Under the pieces are notes generated by a model. That model searched no databases and was not told the DNA's origin. It worked only from the letters and a program-made list of their open reading frames with translations. Positions 44,101 through 51,826 of a DNA stretch of 64,000 nt are shown one piece after another. The DNA comes from an uncultured Collinsella sp. Lineage in GTDB: Bacteria; Actinomycetota; Coriobacteriia; Coriobacteriales; Coriobacteriaceae. Each line of letters begins with the position of its first letter. The stretch's first letter is position 1. Made by a program: the position numbers and the translations under genes. The stretch lies in contig CAUACA010000004.1 in NCBI GenBank assembly GCA_958427355.1, positions 56,043 to 120,042 on the forward strand. The letters are read 5' to 3'.

Positions 44101-44968
44101 GGATTACGTCAACTACTCTGCTGGTGGTGGCGTGTATCGCTATGCGCTCGGCGATGCAGAGGCGACGCAGATTTATGATGCGGCTGGCCATTACCAGTAC
44201 TGTGACTCTCCGGTCATTGCCGATGCTTCTGGCAATCTCTACTACATTAATGATTCGGGCACGCTGTTTAAACTTGGAGCTGTCGAGTCTTGGACGGTTG
44301 CCTTTAACTCCAACGGCGGGTCTGCTTGCGACACTAAGTTTGTTGCTACGGCCGATGGCAAGCTGGTCAAGCCGGCCGATCCGACGCGCGATGGCTACAC
44401 TTTCGGCGGTTGGTATACCGATGAGGCTTGCACGCAGGCGTATGACTTTAGCACGCCTGTGACGGCCGATCTGACGCTGTATGCCAAGTGGACCAAGAAT
44501 GCCGTTAACTCTGGCGGTAATGGCGGCGCTGGTTCGAATGGCGGCGGCGGTTCTGGTACCGGTACTGGTTCCGGCACTGGCGCTGGCACTGGCACGGGTT
44601 CCGGCTCCGGCTCGAAGGGCGGCGCTGTCGCCCCGGGTCATAAGCCGACGACCAAGACGACGGTGTCGACCAAGACCGAGACCAAGGACAACAAGTCCGA
44701 CAAGAAGGACTCCGATAAGTCCGATAAGAAGGACGAGAAGAAGTCTGACAAGAAGTCTGACAAGAAGGACAGCAAGTCCGACAAGAAGTCCGACAAGAAG
44801 TCCGATTCCAAGTCCGATACGGGTGCTGCTTCTACGACCACTGCTAAGAAGTCCTCTAGTGCTTCCGAGCAGGAGACTGGCACCAACCCGCTCGCCATTG
44901 TTGGCGTTGCCGCCGGCGTCATCGGTCTCGCCATCGTCGGCGTGTTCGTGTTCACCAAACGTCGGTAG
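41171..44968 (+). CDS. Large surface protein: four DUF4430 domains, beta-propeller, InlB-type repeat
   Basis: A 1265-residue secreted protein. Signal peptide about 1-47 (hydrophobic GLVAFLAFAMAFG, cut near LWA). An Ala/Thr/Glu-rich region precedes four DUF4430 repeats (about 146-261, 271-373, 385-493 and 500-613), each ending in a YWxLxxNG...FxYG-type block. A PQQ-like beta-propeller (about 656-1036), an InlB/Flg_new repeat (GYTFGGWYTDEAC), a Gly-rich hinge and a Lys/Asp/Ser-rich stalk follow. The end has ETG, a hydrophobic helix (about 1238-1258) and KRR, a wall or membrane anchor. DUF4430 resembles the C-terminal domain of transcobalamin-type proteins. A B12-riboswitch leader supports corrinoid capture. 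AGGAG is 4 bases before ATG 41171; ATG 41090 is an alternative start. Confidence 0.85.
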   Translation: MDMFEDERQRVSHRRAAIARGVAKRGLVAFLAFAMAFGTTPAQLWAEGAEGIAEAVAQTATPSEGTGAADGAADQGKAEVSDSEGAPAASAAITEAATGDEGSATGESPATSEQSSTASAGQAGPAAAAAVQTENPTETGDVAKKQVEVSFSIIGTDADGKAQTWVAPTQLKLDEGATAADAFIKLQEKTGFKAKYEPNTAYGFYLESITSPSDGRTLAYDPTTYAFWQLFVDGASSSVGASSVKLTQGQKIEFAYTAGSSSPVVKDQVAANVTVIGRDAQGKTQTWVDNAQYVVTSGSSALDLTKVALEANDIDAVAAGSFILSLKYNGVELGTPQDYSTYWQLFINGKSSDYTADNVTIHAGDTVTWFYGGWGDQLPSDSVHASVQVLGKDKDGKQQVWASTGQTSLKAGSTAKDLLEQVGLTLDAGESSWGWFLNGIYSPFDGKSYCGYDAATNSYWRFYVNGKFADVGAGAYKLQEGDAVTFMYGADADALPGQVLGSADVIGPDVNGNNTRWGTASNVSLPEGSTAQNLIEAVLKAKGVAYNGSQSGEYWFLNSITSPFDHKPYGWDAATNKYWHLYINGEPSLLCANQITLKSGDKVTLAYTTDNSPMPDPDKIVVDPSATTPDWDAEWAGYGNSGNGSTVTDAKTPAQAAGLKWAFDWKVESGQQYANCSEPVIANGFVYIATENELIKIDSSTGKKVASAPLASKVSYTSRPIYTNGLIIVPLNGGAVQAITADKLICKWLTPGLTDLTQSSCTVVSDGEYVYVGSVDISYDENYNATYGNGSFARIKIATGEVSWQNIDPAEGYYWTGAALTDKYAIVPTSAGTLKCIDKTTGDVVSTMKLGAVANADCIADPSNGSTFYQMTHDGKLHVISLSAKGVLSEQKTVDLGLTNNLSAPAVSGDNLIVGGQTATGSALVLYNLKTGKTTMVAAADGKALPAGLNGIAATPLVSVQGGKTYVYFTVNSADSKDYVNYSAGGGVYRYALGDAEATQIYDAAGHYQYCDSPVIADASGNLYYINDSGTLFKLGAVESWTVAFNSNGGSACDTKFVATADGKLVKPADPTRDGYTFGGWYTDEACTQAYDFSTPVTADLTLYAKWTKNAVNSGGNGGAGSNGGGGSGTGTGSGTGAGTGTGSGSGSKGGAVAPGHKPTTKTTVSTKTETKDNKSDKKDSDKSDKKDEKKSDKKSDKKDSKSDKKSDKKSDSKSDTGAASTTTAKKSSSASEQETGTNPLAIVGVAAGVIGLAIVGVFVFTKRR

Positions 44969-44977
44969 GTGAGGGTT

Positions 44978-45880
44978 GTGTCCAATAAATCCAAGGACGC
45001 TGACCCCAAGCAACCAGATTCCTCGTTCATTCAGTTCGACGATGCAAAGCAACAGGGCGCCGCTTCGGCGGCGTCCGCCTCTCGTCGCAAGGCGCTCCTT
45101 GGCGTTCTTGCTGCCGCGTGCACCATTCTGATCGTCGTCTCGCTGGGCTTCGTCCATCCTTCCGAGAGCGGCGCCTGGTCCATCGACTGGATCGTTCAGA
45201 CCGTGACGGGGGAGAGCGTCGTCGCCAAGGACACCAAGGGGTTTGGCTCGACTACGACTTCGGGCGAGGCTAGTTCCAAGGATTCCAAATCTTCGAATGA
45301 TGCAAAAGACGAGCCCAAGGGTTCGAACGACGCCAAGGACGATTCCGAGTCTTCAAACAAGGAATCGGACAAAAACTCGGATAGCAAGAAGTCCGAGGAC
45401 CGGGGCGGCAAGAGGTCTGGCGATAAATCCGCTGCCCAAAATACGGGAGCCGGTGATACTTCCAATGTGTCTGGCGGTGCTTCTTCGGGCGGCGGTCAGT
45501 CGTCTGAAGAAGCCTCATCCTCTAATGGTGGAAACGCCTCCTCGGGCAGCCAAAGCGGCTCACAGGAGTCCAACTACGTTACGGTGACGGTTTCGGTCAC
45601 ATCGAGCGCTGTGGGCAATCCCGTGTCCTCTGGCGGCACCTTTACCTTTAACGAAGGCGCCACCGTTTACGATGCCCTGTGCGCGCTGGGCCTTTCTGTC
45701 AACGCACACGGCTCATCGTACGGCACGTATGTTTCTGCGATTGGTGGTTTGGCCGAGAAACAGTACGGCGGCGCGAGCGGCTGGATGTACTCCGTCAACG
45801 GCACAACGCCCATGACGGCCTGCAGTAACTACGTTCTCTCCAATGGCGACAACGTCGTTTGGTATTACGTAACGGGCTAG
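44978..45880 (+). CDS. Membrane-anchored DUF4430 protein
   Basis: A 300-residue protein with an N-terminal signal anchor (about 38-60, ALLGVLAAACTILIVVSLGF), a long Ser/Lys/Asp/Glu-rich stalk (about 75-195) and one C-terminal DUF4430 domain (about 200-300) ending in ASGWMYSVNGTTPMTAC and a WYYVTG strand. It starts 9 bases after the large DUF4430 gene and shares its riboswitch-controlled transcript. It could hold or hand on the ligand near the membrane. Start chosen at GTG 44978, just after AGGTGAGGG; GTG 44969 is possible. A terminator follows. Confidence 0.85.
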   Translation: MSNKSKDADPKQPDSSFIQFDDAKQQGAASAASASRRKALLGVLAAACTILIVVSLGFVHPSESGAWSIDWIVQTVTGESVVAKDTKGFGSTTTSGEASSKDSKSSNDAKDEPKGSNDAKDDSESSNKESDKNSDSKKSEDRGGKRSGDKSAAQNTGAGDTSNVSGGASSGGGQSSEEASSSNGGNASSGSQSGSQESNYVTVTVSVTSSAVGNPVSSGGTFTFNEGATVYDALCALGLSVNAHGSSYGTYVSAIGGLAEKQYGGASGWMYSVNGTTPMTACSNYVLSNGDNVVWYYVTG

Positions 45881-45902
45881 AGGCCTCGACATAGTGCGCC
45901 AG

Positions 45903-45940
45903 ACGGGCGGTTCGGACCAACATCCGGACCGCCCGTTTTT
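45903..45940 (+). terminator. Terminator of the DUF4430 operon
   Basis: A 13-bp stem with one wobble (45903-45915 with 45924-45936) followed by five T. Confidence 0.9.
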
Positions 45941-45977
45941 CATGCGAATGGGACTGGGTCGCCGGGTCTCTCGGCAA

Positions 45978-46013
45978 ACAAAAAACCGGTTGGAACGGGA
46001 ATTCCAACCGGTT
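45978..46013 (-). terminator. Terminator after the first GtrA gene
   Basis: A perfect 12-bp stem (AACCGGTTGGAA/TTCCAACCGGTT, 45984-45995 with 46002-46013) followed on the minus strand by TTTTTTGTTT. Confidence 0.92.
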
Positions 46014-46039
46014 ATACATGCAAGCAAATAGTGAATCGA

Positions 46040-46447
46040 CTACGACCGTGCGCCCTCGAGGAAGAAGCGGCGGCTGAAGTAGTTGTACCAGGTGACGAGG
46101 AACGTGGCGATGGCCTTCATGGCCTGGTAGCCGATGCTCAAAAACGTGACGCCCACAAACATGTACAGGTCGTTGAGGCCCAGGCCGATCACCGACAGGA
46201 TGGTGAAGATCGTGAACTCGCGCTTGCGGCTCATGCCTTCGCGGTGGTCGAACACGTACTTCATGCTGAGCCAGTAGTTGACCACGACGGACGTGATAAA
46301 CGAAACCGTGGTGCTCATCAAAAAGTCGAGGTGGAACAGCTCGACGAGCGCAATGAGCATGCCCCAGTCGATGCCAAAGGAGATAAGACCCACGACAGCA
46401 AACTTGAGGAACTGCTTGGTATGAGGTTGTGCCAGCGCCTTGCGCAC
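46040..46447 (-). CDS. GtrA family membrane protein
   Basis: A 135-residue protein with four membrane segments of the GtrA family, usually linked to transfer of polyprenyl-sugar for surface polysaccharide or to flippase-like steps. The FLKFAVVGLISFGIDWG start (about 13-29) and NYWLSMKYVF block are typical. A paralogue lies just upstream at 46667-47062. No glycosyltransferase is in the window, so the substrate is unknown. Confidence 0.88.
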   Translation of the reverse strand: MRKALAQPHTKQFLKFAVVGLISFGIDWGMLIALVELFHLDFLMSTTVSFITSVVVNYWLSMKYVFDHREGMSRKREFTIFTILSVIGLGLNDLYMFVGVTFLSIGYQAMKAIATFLVTWYNYFSRRFFLEGARS

Positions 46448-46596
46448 GTAATCACATCCAATGCGTTGATGAATCGAGCAGAGGATACTTTAGAGCTTTT
46501 ACAAGGGAAACGTAAGGTCTTTGCCAAGAACTATATGAACTCGCCAAATTTTCAAGAGCTAATCCGCAAACGTTGAAAATTTGCCCGTAAACGAGC

Positions 46597-46644
46597 GGCA
46601 CCCACGGACGATACTGCGCTGAGTGCACGTCGTCCGTGGGCGCC
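46597..46644. terminator. Hairpin between the GtrA genes
   Basis: A 15-bp stem with one mismatch (46597-46611 with 46630-46644). No T-run follows on either strand, so terminator function is doubtful. Confidence 0.4.
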
Positions 46645-46666
46645 GTAATGCTGCAGGGGTTTCGAG

Positions 46667-47062
46667 CTACTTGGTCTCGTCGCCCTCCAGGAAGATTTTT
46701 CGGGTCACAAAGTTGTAGACCATGACAAGCGCGGTGGCGCAAATCTTGGCGATATTGGCCTCGAGTCCCAGGCCGGCGTTGAGCGCCAGCACGATGCCGT
46801 CGTTGAGCGCCAAGCCGATCACGGACAGCACGACAAAGATGATGAACTCGCGGCGGCGGCTCATGCCCTCCTTGTGCGCAAACACGTACTTCATGCTCGC
46901 GACGTAGTTAAAGATGAGCGAGACGATAAAGCCGCTGGTATTGGCGATCAGAATGTTAAGGCCCAGGCCGTAGTGGAGCAGATTCATGATGCCAAAGTCG
47001 ATGACCGTGGCGACGACGCCGACGACGCCAAACTTCATGATCTGCGCAAGGAGCTTTTGCAT
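46667..47062 (-). CDS. GtrA family membrane protein, paralogue
   Basis: A 131-residue four-helix GtrA protein, clearly related to the one at 46040 (shared MKYVFxHxEGMSRxREFxIF-type segment), so a tandem duplication. The start at 47062 (MQKLLAQIMKFGVVG) is preferred over the in-frame ATG 47125, which would add an uncharacteristic basic extension. AAGGCAGG lies nearby upstream on the minus strand. It ends with no clear terminator. Confidence 0.85.
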   Translation of the reverse strand: MQKLLAQIMKFGVVGVVATVIDFGIMNLLHYGLGLNILIANTSGFIVSLIFNYVASMKYVFAHKEGMSRRREFIIFVVLSVIGLALNDGIVLALNAGLGLEANIAKICATALVMVYNFVTRKIFLEGDETK

Positions 47063-47140
47063 GGTACCTGCCTTAGGGTGGCGCCATAGCGCCGTGGGGA
47101 TGACGAACTCAGCAAGTTTAGCCAATCCCCACGGGTGGAG

Positions 47141-49057
47141 CTAGGCGCGCTCCTCGATAGCACCGTTTCTATACGCATCGAGCAGTTGGCGTAGGTCCTG
47201 GATCTGGCTGCGGATCTTGGCACCCGTATCGGTGTCGCTTACCATGCGGCGGCGGTCGGCCTCGTCAAAGCGGTTGGTCTCGCTCTCGATGTCTACATTG
47301 CGGGTAAGTGCCTCGGCAACCGTGGTAAAGGCTCGGTGCGACTTAAGGCGGCATCCGCGCGAGCTTGAGATAAGCGTGTAGCCGGCGATGCCCGTCTTGG
47401 GGTGGTAGGCGCGGCAGAAGCCGCCATCGATGACCAGCAGCTTGCCCTCGGCGCGGATGGGCTGCTCGCCCTTGGTGGTTTTAACGGGTGTGTGGCCGTT
47501 GATGATGTGGCCGGTCGGCGAACATGCCATGGGGGCAACGCCGAACTCGCGCATGATGTCGTCGCAGACAGAGGGCGACTTGGTAAGCGTGAAGTACGGG
47601 TCCATCGGCTCGACCCAGGTGCTCTTATCGGCGATATAGGCGCGCTCAAAGGTACGCACCAGGCGTCCGCTGGCGGGTGAGTTAAAGCCGATCCACAGGT
47701 ACCACATCCAGTCGAGGGCGTCGCGGTCGCCCACGCGCCAGGCGCGGCGGGCGATGCGGTCGCAAAAATCGAGATAATCACGGCCGGCGTGCCAGGTACC
47801 CAGGCAGTTCATGCTGCTAAAGGTGCCGTCTTCGTTGAGCGGCACGCAGCCATGGAACAGCAGGTTGCCGTTGGTGACCTTGTACATCGAGCCGTGGCTA
47901 TAGAGGAAATCGATATGGCGATGCAGGTGATCGGCGGTGACAAACTCGGACACGAGCTTGTCCATGATGTGTTGCTCCTGGGGCGTGAGCATGTAGGGGT
48001 CCGCCGGATCGACGGTGGGGAAATCGTTGGTCGTGAGCGGCCATACGCTGCCGTCGGCGAGCGTGACCGTGCCGGTGTCGTGGTCGATCTTGTCGAGCAG
48101 CAGGCGGTCGGTCATGTCGAACTCGGGGTGGCGCTGGATAATCTGGCCCTCGAGTTTAAAGAGCAGCACGTTGATGGCCTTGATCAGCGGGGTGATGGAC
48201 TCACCGGCGGTGTAGGTGGCATCGGCAAAGGCGACGAGCTCGCGCAGCGAGATACCGTAGTCGTTCTCGAGAATCTCGTAGTTGTCGTAGCGCAGGTTGT
48301 TGCGTAGCACCGTGGCGATGCAGGCGGGCTCACCGGCCGCAGCGCCTATCCACAGCAGATCGTGGTTGCCCCACTGGATGTCGAGCGAATGGTAGGTGAG
48401 CAGGCGGTCCATAATCTTGGCAGCGCCGCCGCCACGGTCGAAGATATCGCCCACCAGGTGCAGGTGGTCGACGGCCAGGCGCTTGATGAGCGAGGCGAGC
48501 GACTCGATAAAGTCGTCGGCGCTTGCGGTCTCTAGGATGGACTCCACGATGCGCTCGTGATAACGCACACGATAGTTGTTCTCGTCCGGATGCGTGTGCA
48601 GCAGCTCGTCGATGATGTAGGCGTAATCGCGCGGGATGGCCTTACGCACCTTGGAGCGCGTATAGCGGCTCGAAAGCGAGCGGGCAACCATGATGAGCTG
48701 GTCGAGCATTGTCTTGTACCAGGTGGGGGAGTCCTCGCGCCGGCTGCGGACCAGCTCGATCTTCTCGCGCGGGTAGTAGATGAGCGTGCACAGCTCGCCC
48801 TTTTCGTCAAAGGAGAGCGTGTCGCCAAAGATCTCGTCGACATGTTCGCGCACGACACCCGAGCAGTTGTTGAGGATGTGCATAAAGGCTTCGTACTCGC
48901 CGTGCACGTCGCTCATAAAATGCTCGGTGCCTTTGGGCAGGTTGAGAATGGCCGAGAGATTGATGATTTCGGTAAACGCGGATTGCTCGGTGGGAAATTG
49001 TCTCGACAGCAGGCGCAGATACTTAAAGTCTTGCGGGTTGCGATCGAATGCGACCAT
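47141..49057 (-). CDS. fbp: Class III fructose-1,6-bisphosphatase
   Basis: A 638-residue FBPase of the Firmicutes-type class III, which makes fructose 6-phosphate in gluconeogenesis. It has a calcineurin-like metallophosphatase core: SDVHGEYEAF (about 48-57), VGDIFDRGGGAAKIMD (about 201-216), IQWGNHDLLWIGAA (about 226-239) and a late GHTPVK. Length matches the family (about 640). ATG 49057 has GGAAGG 7 bases upstream on the minus strand. A 10-base inverted repeat (49085-49114) sits upstream and may be an operator. It is alone, divergent from DegV. Confidence 0.93.
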   Translation of the reverse strand: MVAFDRNPQDFKYLRLLSRQFPTEQSAFTEIINLSAILNLPKGTEHFMSDVHGEYEAFMHILNNCSGVVREHVDEIFGDTLSFDEKGELCTLIYYPREKIELVRSRREDSPTWYKTMLDQLIMVARSLSSRYTRSKVRKAIPRDYAYIIDELLHTHPDENNYRVRYHERIVESILETASADDFIESLASLIKRLAVDHLHLVGDIFDRGGGAAKIMDRLLTYHSLDIQWGNHDLLWIGAAAGEPACIATVLRNNLRYDNYEILENDYGISLRELVAFADATYTAGESITPLIKAINVLLFKLEGQIIQRHPEFDMTDRLLLDKIDHDTGTVTLADGSVWPLTTNDFPTVDPADPYMLTPQEQHIMDKLVSEFVTADHLHRHIDFLYSHGSMYKVTNGNLLFHGCVPLNEDGTFSSMNCLGTWHAGRDYLDFCDRIARRAWRVGDRDALDWMWYLWIGFNSPASGRLVRTFERAYIADKSTWVEPMDPYFTLTKSPSVCDDIMREFGVAPMACSPTGHIINGHTPVKTTKGEQPIRAEGKLLVIDGGFCRAYHPKTGIAGYTLISSSRGCRLKSHRAFTTVAEALTRNVDIESETNRFDEADRRRMVSDTDTGAKIRSQIQDLRQLLDAYRNGAIEERA

Positions 49058-49377
49058 GAAACACCTTCCGATATGGTTGGTAAAACTGATAAACAGCGTC
49101 AAACGTTTATCAGTATGCACCGGCTTTGTTTCGATTTTGCGCCGGCGGCTGAATTGTCGGCTGAACGGTTTGGTAAATCGATTTAGTTGAGGTTGATGTG
49201 TCGGTTGGGTGGAGGCGACAGAGGGTGTTTTCTCAGATATTTATGCGTGGGGTCGGTGGAGACGATGGTGGTAAAGATGTTCACTATTTTTGGTTCGATT
49301 TGGTAAATAGTGGACATATGTACCGCATGTAGGCTCACTGTGCGATAATTTGCGCAGCAATGAGTAAGGAGCCTCAT
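49058..49377. other. Divergent promoter region of fbp and degV
   Basis: No gene is seen in these 320 bases. It holds the candidate fbp operator (49085-49114) and, towards degV, an extended -10 TGCGATAAT (GATAAT 49344-49349) with no clear -35. The middle is AT-rich. Confidence 0.5.
49085..49114. promoter_or_regulatory. Inverted repeat upstream of fbp, candidate operator
   Basis: ACTGATAAAC and GTTTATCAGT, a perfect 10-bp inverted repeat separated by 10 bases, about 28 bases before the fbp start codon on the minus strand. It could be a regulator site or a leader hairpin. Confidence 0.45.
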
Positions 49378-50268
49378 ATGAGTGATTATGTCCTGACCTG
49401 TGAATCCGCCGCCGACCGACCCCGTGAGTTCTTTGCGTCGCGCAATATCCCTGTCGTGTGTTTTCATTACGAGATCGACGATGTTGTCTATACGGACGAT
49501 CTGTATCAGTCGATTACGCCGGACGAGTTTTTTGCTCAGATTGCCGCGGGCGCCATGCCCAAGACGTCTCAGGTGAGCGTGGGTGAGTACGAGGAGTTTT
49601 GGGAGCCGTTTGTTGCCGAGGGTAAAGACGTGCTGCACCTGGCGTTGTCGTCGGGTATTTCGGGCACGTATGGATCGGCCTGCGTTGCGGCACAGATGCT
49701 CGCGGATCGCCATCCTCAGGGCGGCAAGGTGCGCGTCATCGATTCGCTGGCGGCGTCTTCGGGCTTTGGCCTGCTGGCGGAATGTGCCGCCGACGTTCGC
49801 GATAGCGGCGCTTCGCTCGACGAGACGGTCGCTTGGATTGAGGAGCATAAACTCAACCTTCACCACTGGTTCTTCTCGACCGATCTGTCGAGCTACCTGC
49901 GCGGCGGTCGCATTTCGGCCGCGAGCGCGATTATCGGCACAGCGCTTAAGATTTGCCCACTTATGACGGTCGATTGCGAAGGTGGGCTGTCGCCACGTGA
50001 GAAGATCCGCACCAAGAAGCGCGCGATTTCCGAGATGGCTAAGACCATGATGAAACACGTGCAGGACGGTGCGGATTATTCGGGCAAGTGCATCATGTCG
50101 CACTCGGCGTGCCGCGGGGATGCCGAGGCCGTTGCGGCGCTGATTGAGGAACAAGTTCCGCAGCTCAAAGGCAAGATTGAAATCAATAGCATCGGTGCTC
50201 TGATCGGTTCGCACACCGGACCTGGTACGGTGGCGCTCTTCTTTATGGGTGACAAACGCGTGGATTAA
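49378..50268 (+). CDS. DegV family fatty-acid-binding protein
   Basis: A 296-residue DegV/FakB-like protein. These bind a fatty acid and present it to FakA kinase. Family blocks are MPKTSQVS, LSSGISGTYGSA (about 91-102), and IGTALKICPLM with the C-terminal IGSHTGPGTVALFF. AAGGAG lies 5 bases before ATG 49378. No FakA is nearby. Confidence 0.92.
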   Translation: MSDYVLTCESAADRPREFFASRNIPVVCFHYEIDDVVYTDDLYQSITPDEFFAQIAAGAMPKTSQVSVGEYEEFWEPFVAEGKDVLHLALSSGISGTYGSACVAAQMLADRHPQGGKVRVIDSLAASSGFGLLAECAADVRDSGASLDETVAWIEEHKLNLHHWFFSTDLSSYLRGGRISAASAIIGTALKICPLMTVDCEGGLSPREKIRTKKRAISEMAKTMMKHVQDGADYSGKCIMSHSACRGDAEAVAALIEEQVPQLKGKIEINSIGALIGSHTGPGTVALFFMGDKRVD

Positions 50269-50301
50269 CTTGACCCATCACGTCGCGTACGATTGCTCAA
50301 A

Positions 50302-50336
50302 CGAAAACGGCCCGCCTCACGTTTGTGGGGCGGGCC
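50302..50336 (-). terminator. Terminator of the TIM-barrel gene
   Basis: A 12-bp stem with one wobble (50309-50320 with 50325-50336) followed on the minus strand by GTTTTCGTTT. Confidence 0.85.
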
Positions 50337-50348
50337 TTGCTCTTACGG

Positions 50349-51440
50349 TTAGCGTTTCTTTCCGCGGAAGAAGAAGCCGTGCAGCGAGGGCTTGAGTCCA
50401 CGGTTGGCGCGACGCTCCTCGATATGATCGTGGATCGAAGCGACGCGTTCGATAACCTCGTCGGGAATCGGCACGTCGGGATTCATGTTCTCGACCTGGC
50501 TGACCTCGGCGGCGGCGACCTGGTCGATAATGGGCACATCGTCGCGCGAGATGACGGGCGTGGCGTCTTCTTTCATCTTGCGGTAGCGCTGCATCATGTC
50601 GGTCTGTAGCTGCTGGGCCGAAGGCGGCGTCCAAATGATGGCGTTGGCGCCGGCGGCGATGGTCTCGCGGATGCTCTCGGGTGTTTTGCCGCCCGGTGCG
50701 ATGAGCGGCAGGTTGGGATAGTGCTCGCGCAGTTCACGTAGGACCTGGGGCGTGTTTTTGCCGGCGGCGATGTTGAGAATCTTGGCTCCAGCGCGCACCT
50801 TGGCGTGGGCATCGTCGTCGCAGCGAACGACCGTGGCGATGACGGGGATGTCGGCGATGTTGGTGATGTGCTCGACCATCTCGGCAGTAGCGGGGGAGTT
50901 GACCACGCAGCCCGCCGCGCCCTGCATCTCGGAGACGGCTGCCATCTGCACGGAGCGCTTACCGGTCGTAGTTCCGCCACCCACGCCTACAAAGACCGGG
51001 CACTCGGCGACGGTCAGCAGCGCTTGCGTAATGGCGGGCTGCGGCGTGAAAGGGTAGACCGCAAAGACGGCGTCGGCGTTGGAGTTGCGGATAACCGCGA
51101 CATCGGTGGTGTAAATGAGCGACTTGATGCGTCGGCCAAAGAGCGTGAAGCCGCTGGCCTCCTCGATCTCGTCGGGCATGCGAAGGGCAGCCTTGCGCAG
51201 GCGTCCGTCGATGGGCAGGGGCTCCATAGGGAGCAGGCCGTTGGGCGTGACGGCTATTTGGGGCTCGGTGAACTCGTCTGCAAGCTCGACCTCGGAAAAA
51301 TCGACCGAGGCGACGATGTCCTCGTGCACCTCGGCGGGCACATCGATGGGAGCTTGGTCGTTTGCCGCCGCAGGCGTGTCGAAGGAGCTGGTGCCGACGA
51401 AGGCGTCGACGCGCTCATTTAGATCGTTGAGGGTATCCAT
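50349..51440 (-). CDS. TIM-barrel protein of unknown function
   Basis: A 363-residue protein. An acidic, low-complexity N-terminus (about 1-75) is followed by a beta/alpha barrel with the repeats seen in ribulose-phosphate-binding enzymes such as KDPG aldolase and NanE (VFVGVGGGTTTGKRSVQ, GAAGCVVNSPATAEM, IPVIATVVRCDDDAH, GAKILNIAAGK, LIAPGGKTPES, GANAIIWTP). No complete active site of a named family could be matched. The C-terminus is basic. It is a single gene with its own terminator. Confidence 0.7.
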   Translation of the reverse strand: MDTLNDLNERVDAFVGTSSFDTPAAANDQAPIDVPAEVHEDIVASVDFSEVELADEFTEPQIAVTPNGLLPMEPLPIDGRLRKAALRMPDEIEEASGFTLFGRRIKSLIYTTDVAVIRNSNADAVFAVYPFTPQPAITQALLTVAECPVFVGVGGGTTTGKRSVQMAAVSEMQGAAGCVVNSPATAEMVEHITNIADIPVIATVVRCDDDAHAKVRAGAKILNIAAGKNTPQVLRELREHYPNLPLIAPGGKTPESIRETIAAGANAIIWTPPSAQQLQTDMMQRYRKMKEDATPVISRDDVPIIDQVAAAEVSQVENMNPDVPIPDEVIERVASIHDHIEERRANRGLKPSLHGFFFRGKKR

Positions 51441-51631
51441 GGAGGCTCGATTCTATGTGATGATGGCCGGCGCGATGCAGCCGGAATTGCGAATGCTAAA
51501 TCGTTTGACGAGTTGATTTTTCCCCGCCGCGCCATCCGTTAGACCGAAGGGCCGGCGAACGTGAAGGAGCTGTGGTGGCGGGTATCGAGGTGCTATCTTG
51601 AAAGCCCCGTTTAAAAGAGAGGTGACGCGGT

Positions 51632-51802
51632 ATGGAATTGACAGCAATGTTTGGCTCGATCGGCCTGTGTGTGGCCGCAATCGTTGCCGCCGCGGTCATC
51701 TACTTTGTGGTCACGGCCATTAAGGGCAAAAGGGCCGAACGCAAGGAGCGCGCGATGCTTAAACAGCATCGCGACCAGCAGGGCAAACGCGCACAGAGAT
51801 AG
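51632..51802 (+). CDS. Small single-pass membrane protein
   Basis: A 56-residue protein starting MELTAMFGSIG. One hydrophobic helix (about 8-29, including VAAIVAAAVIYFVVTAI) is followed by a strongly basic cytosolic tail (KRAERKERAMLKQHRDQQ). Ribosome site AGAGAGG lies about 9 bases before the ATG. It stands between the TIM-barrel gene and the methyltransferase gene, both on the other strand. Its function is unknown. Confidence 0.65.
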   Translation: MELTAMFGSIGLCVAAIVAAAVIYFVVTAIKGKRAERKERAMLKQHRDQQGKRAQR

Positions 51803-51826
51803 CTTGTTGAGTTTTGGATCCGTGCG

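Noticed and set aside
44690..44830. Short repeated units that might suggest a CRISPR-like array
   Set aside because: They are in-frame Lys/Asp/Ser codon repeats in a protein stalk, not spacers separated by a constant repeat.
40853..45157. Long minus-strand frames opposite the DUF4430 operon
   Set aside because: They cross the riboswitch and the signal peptide region, show low-complexity Arg/Leu sequence and no start signals.
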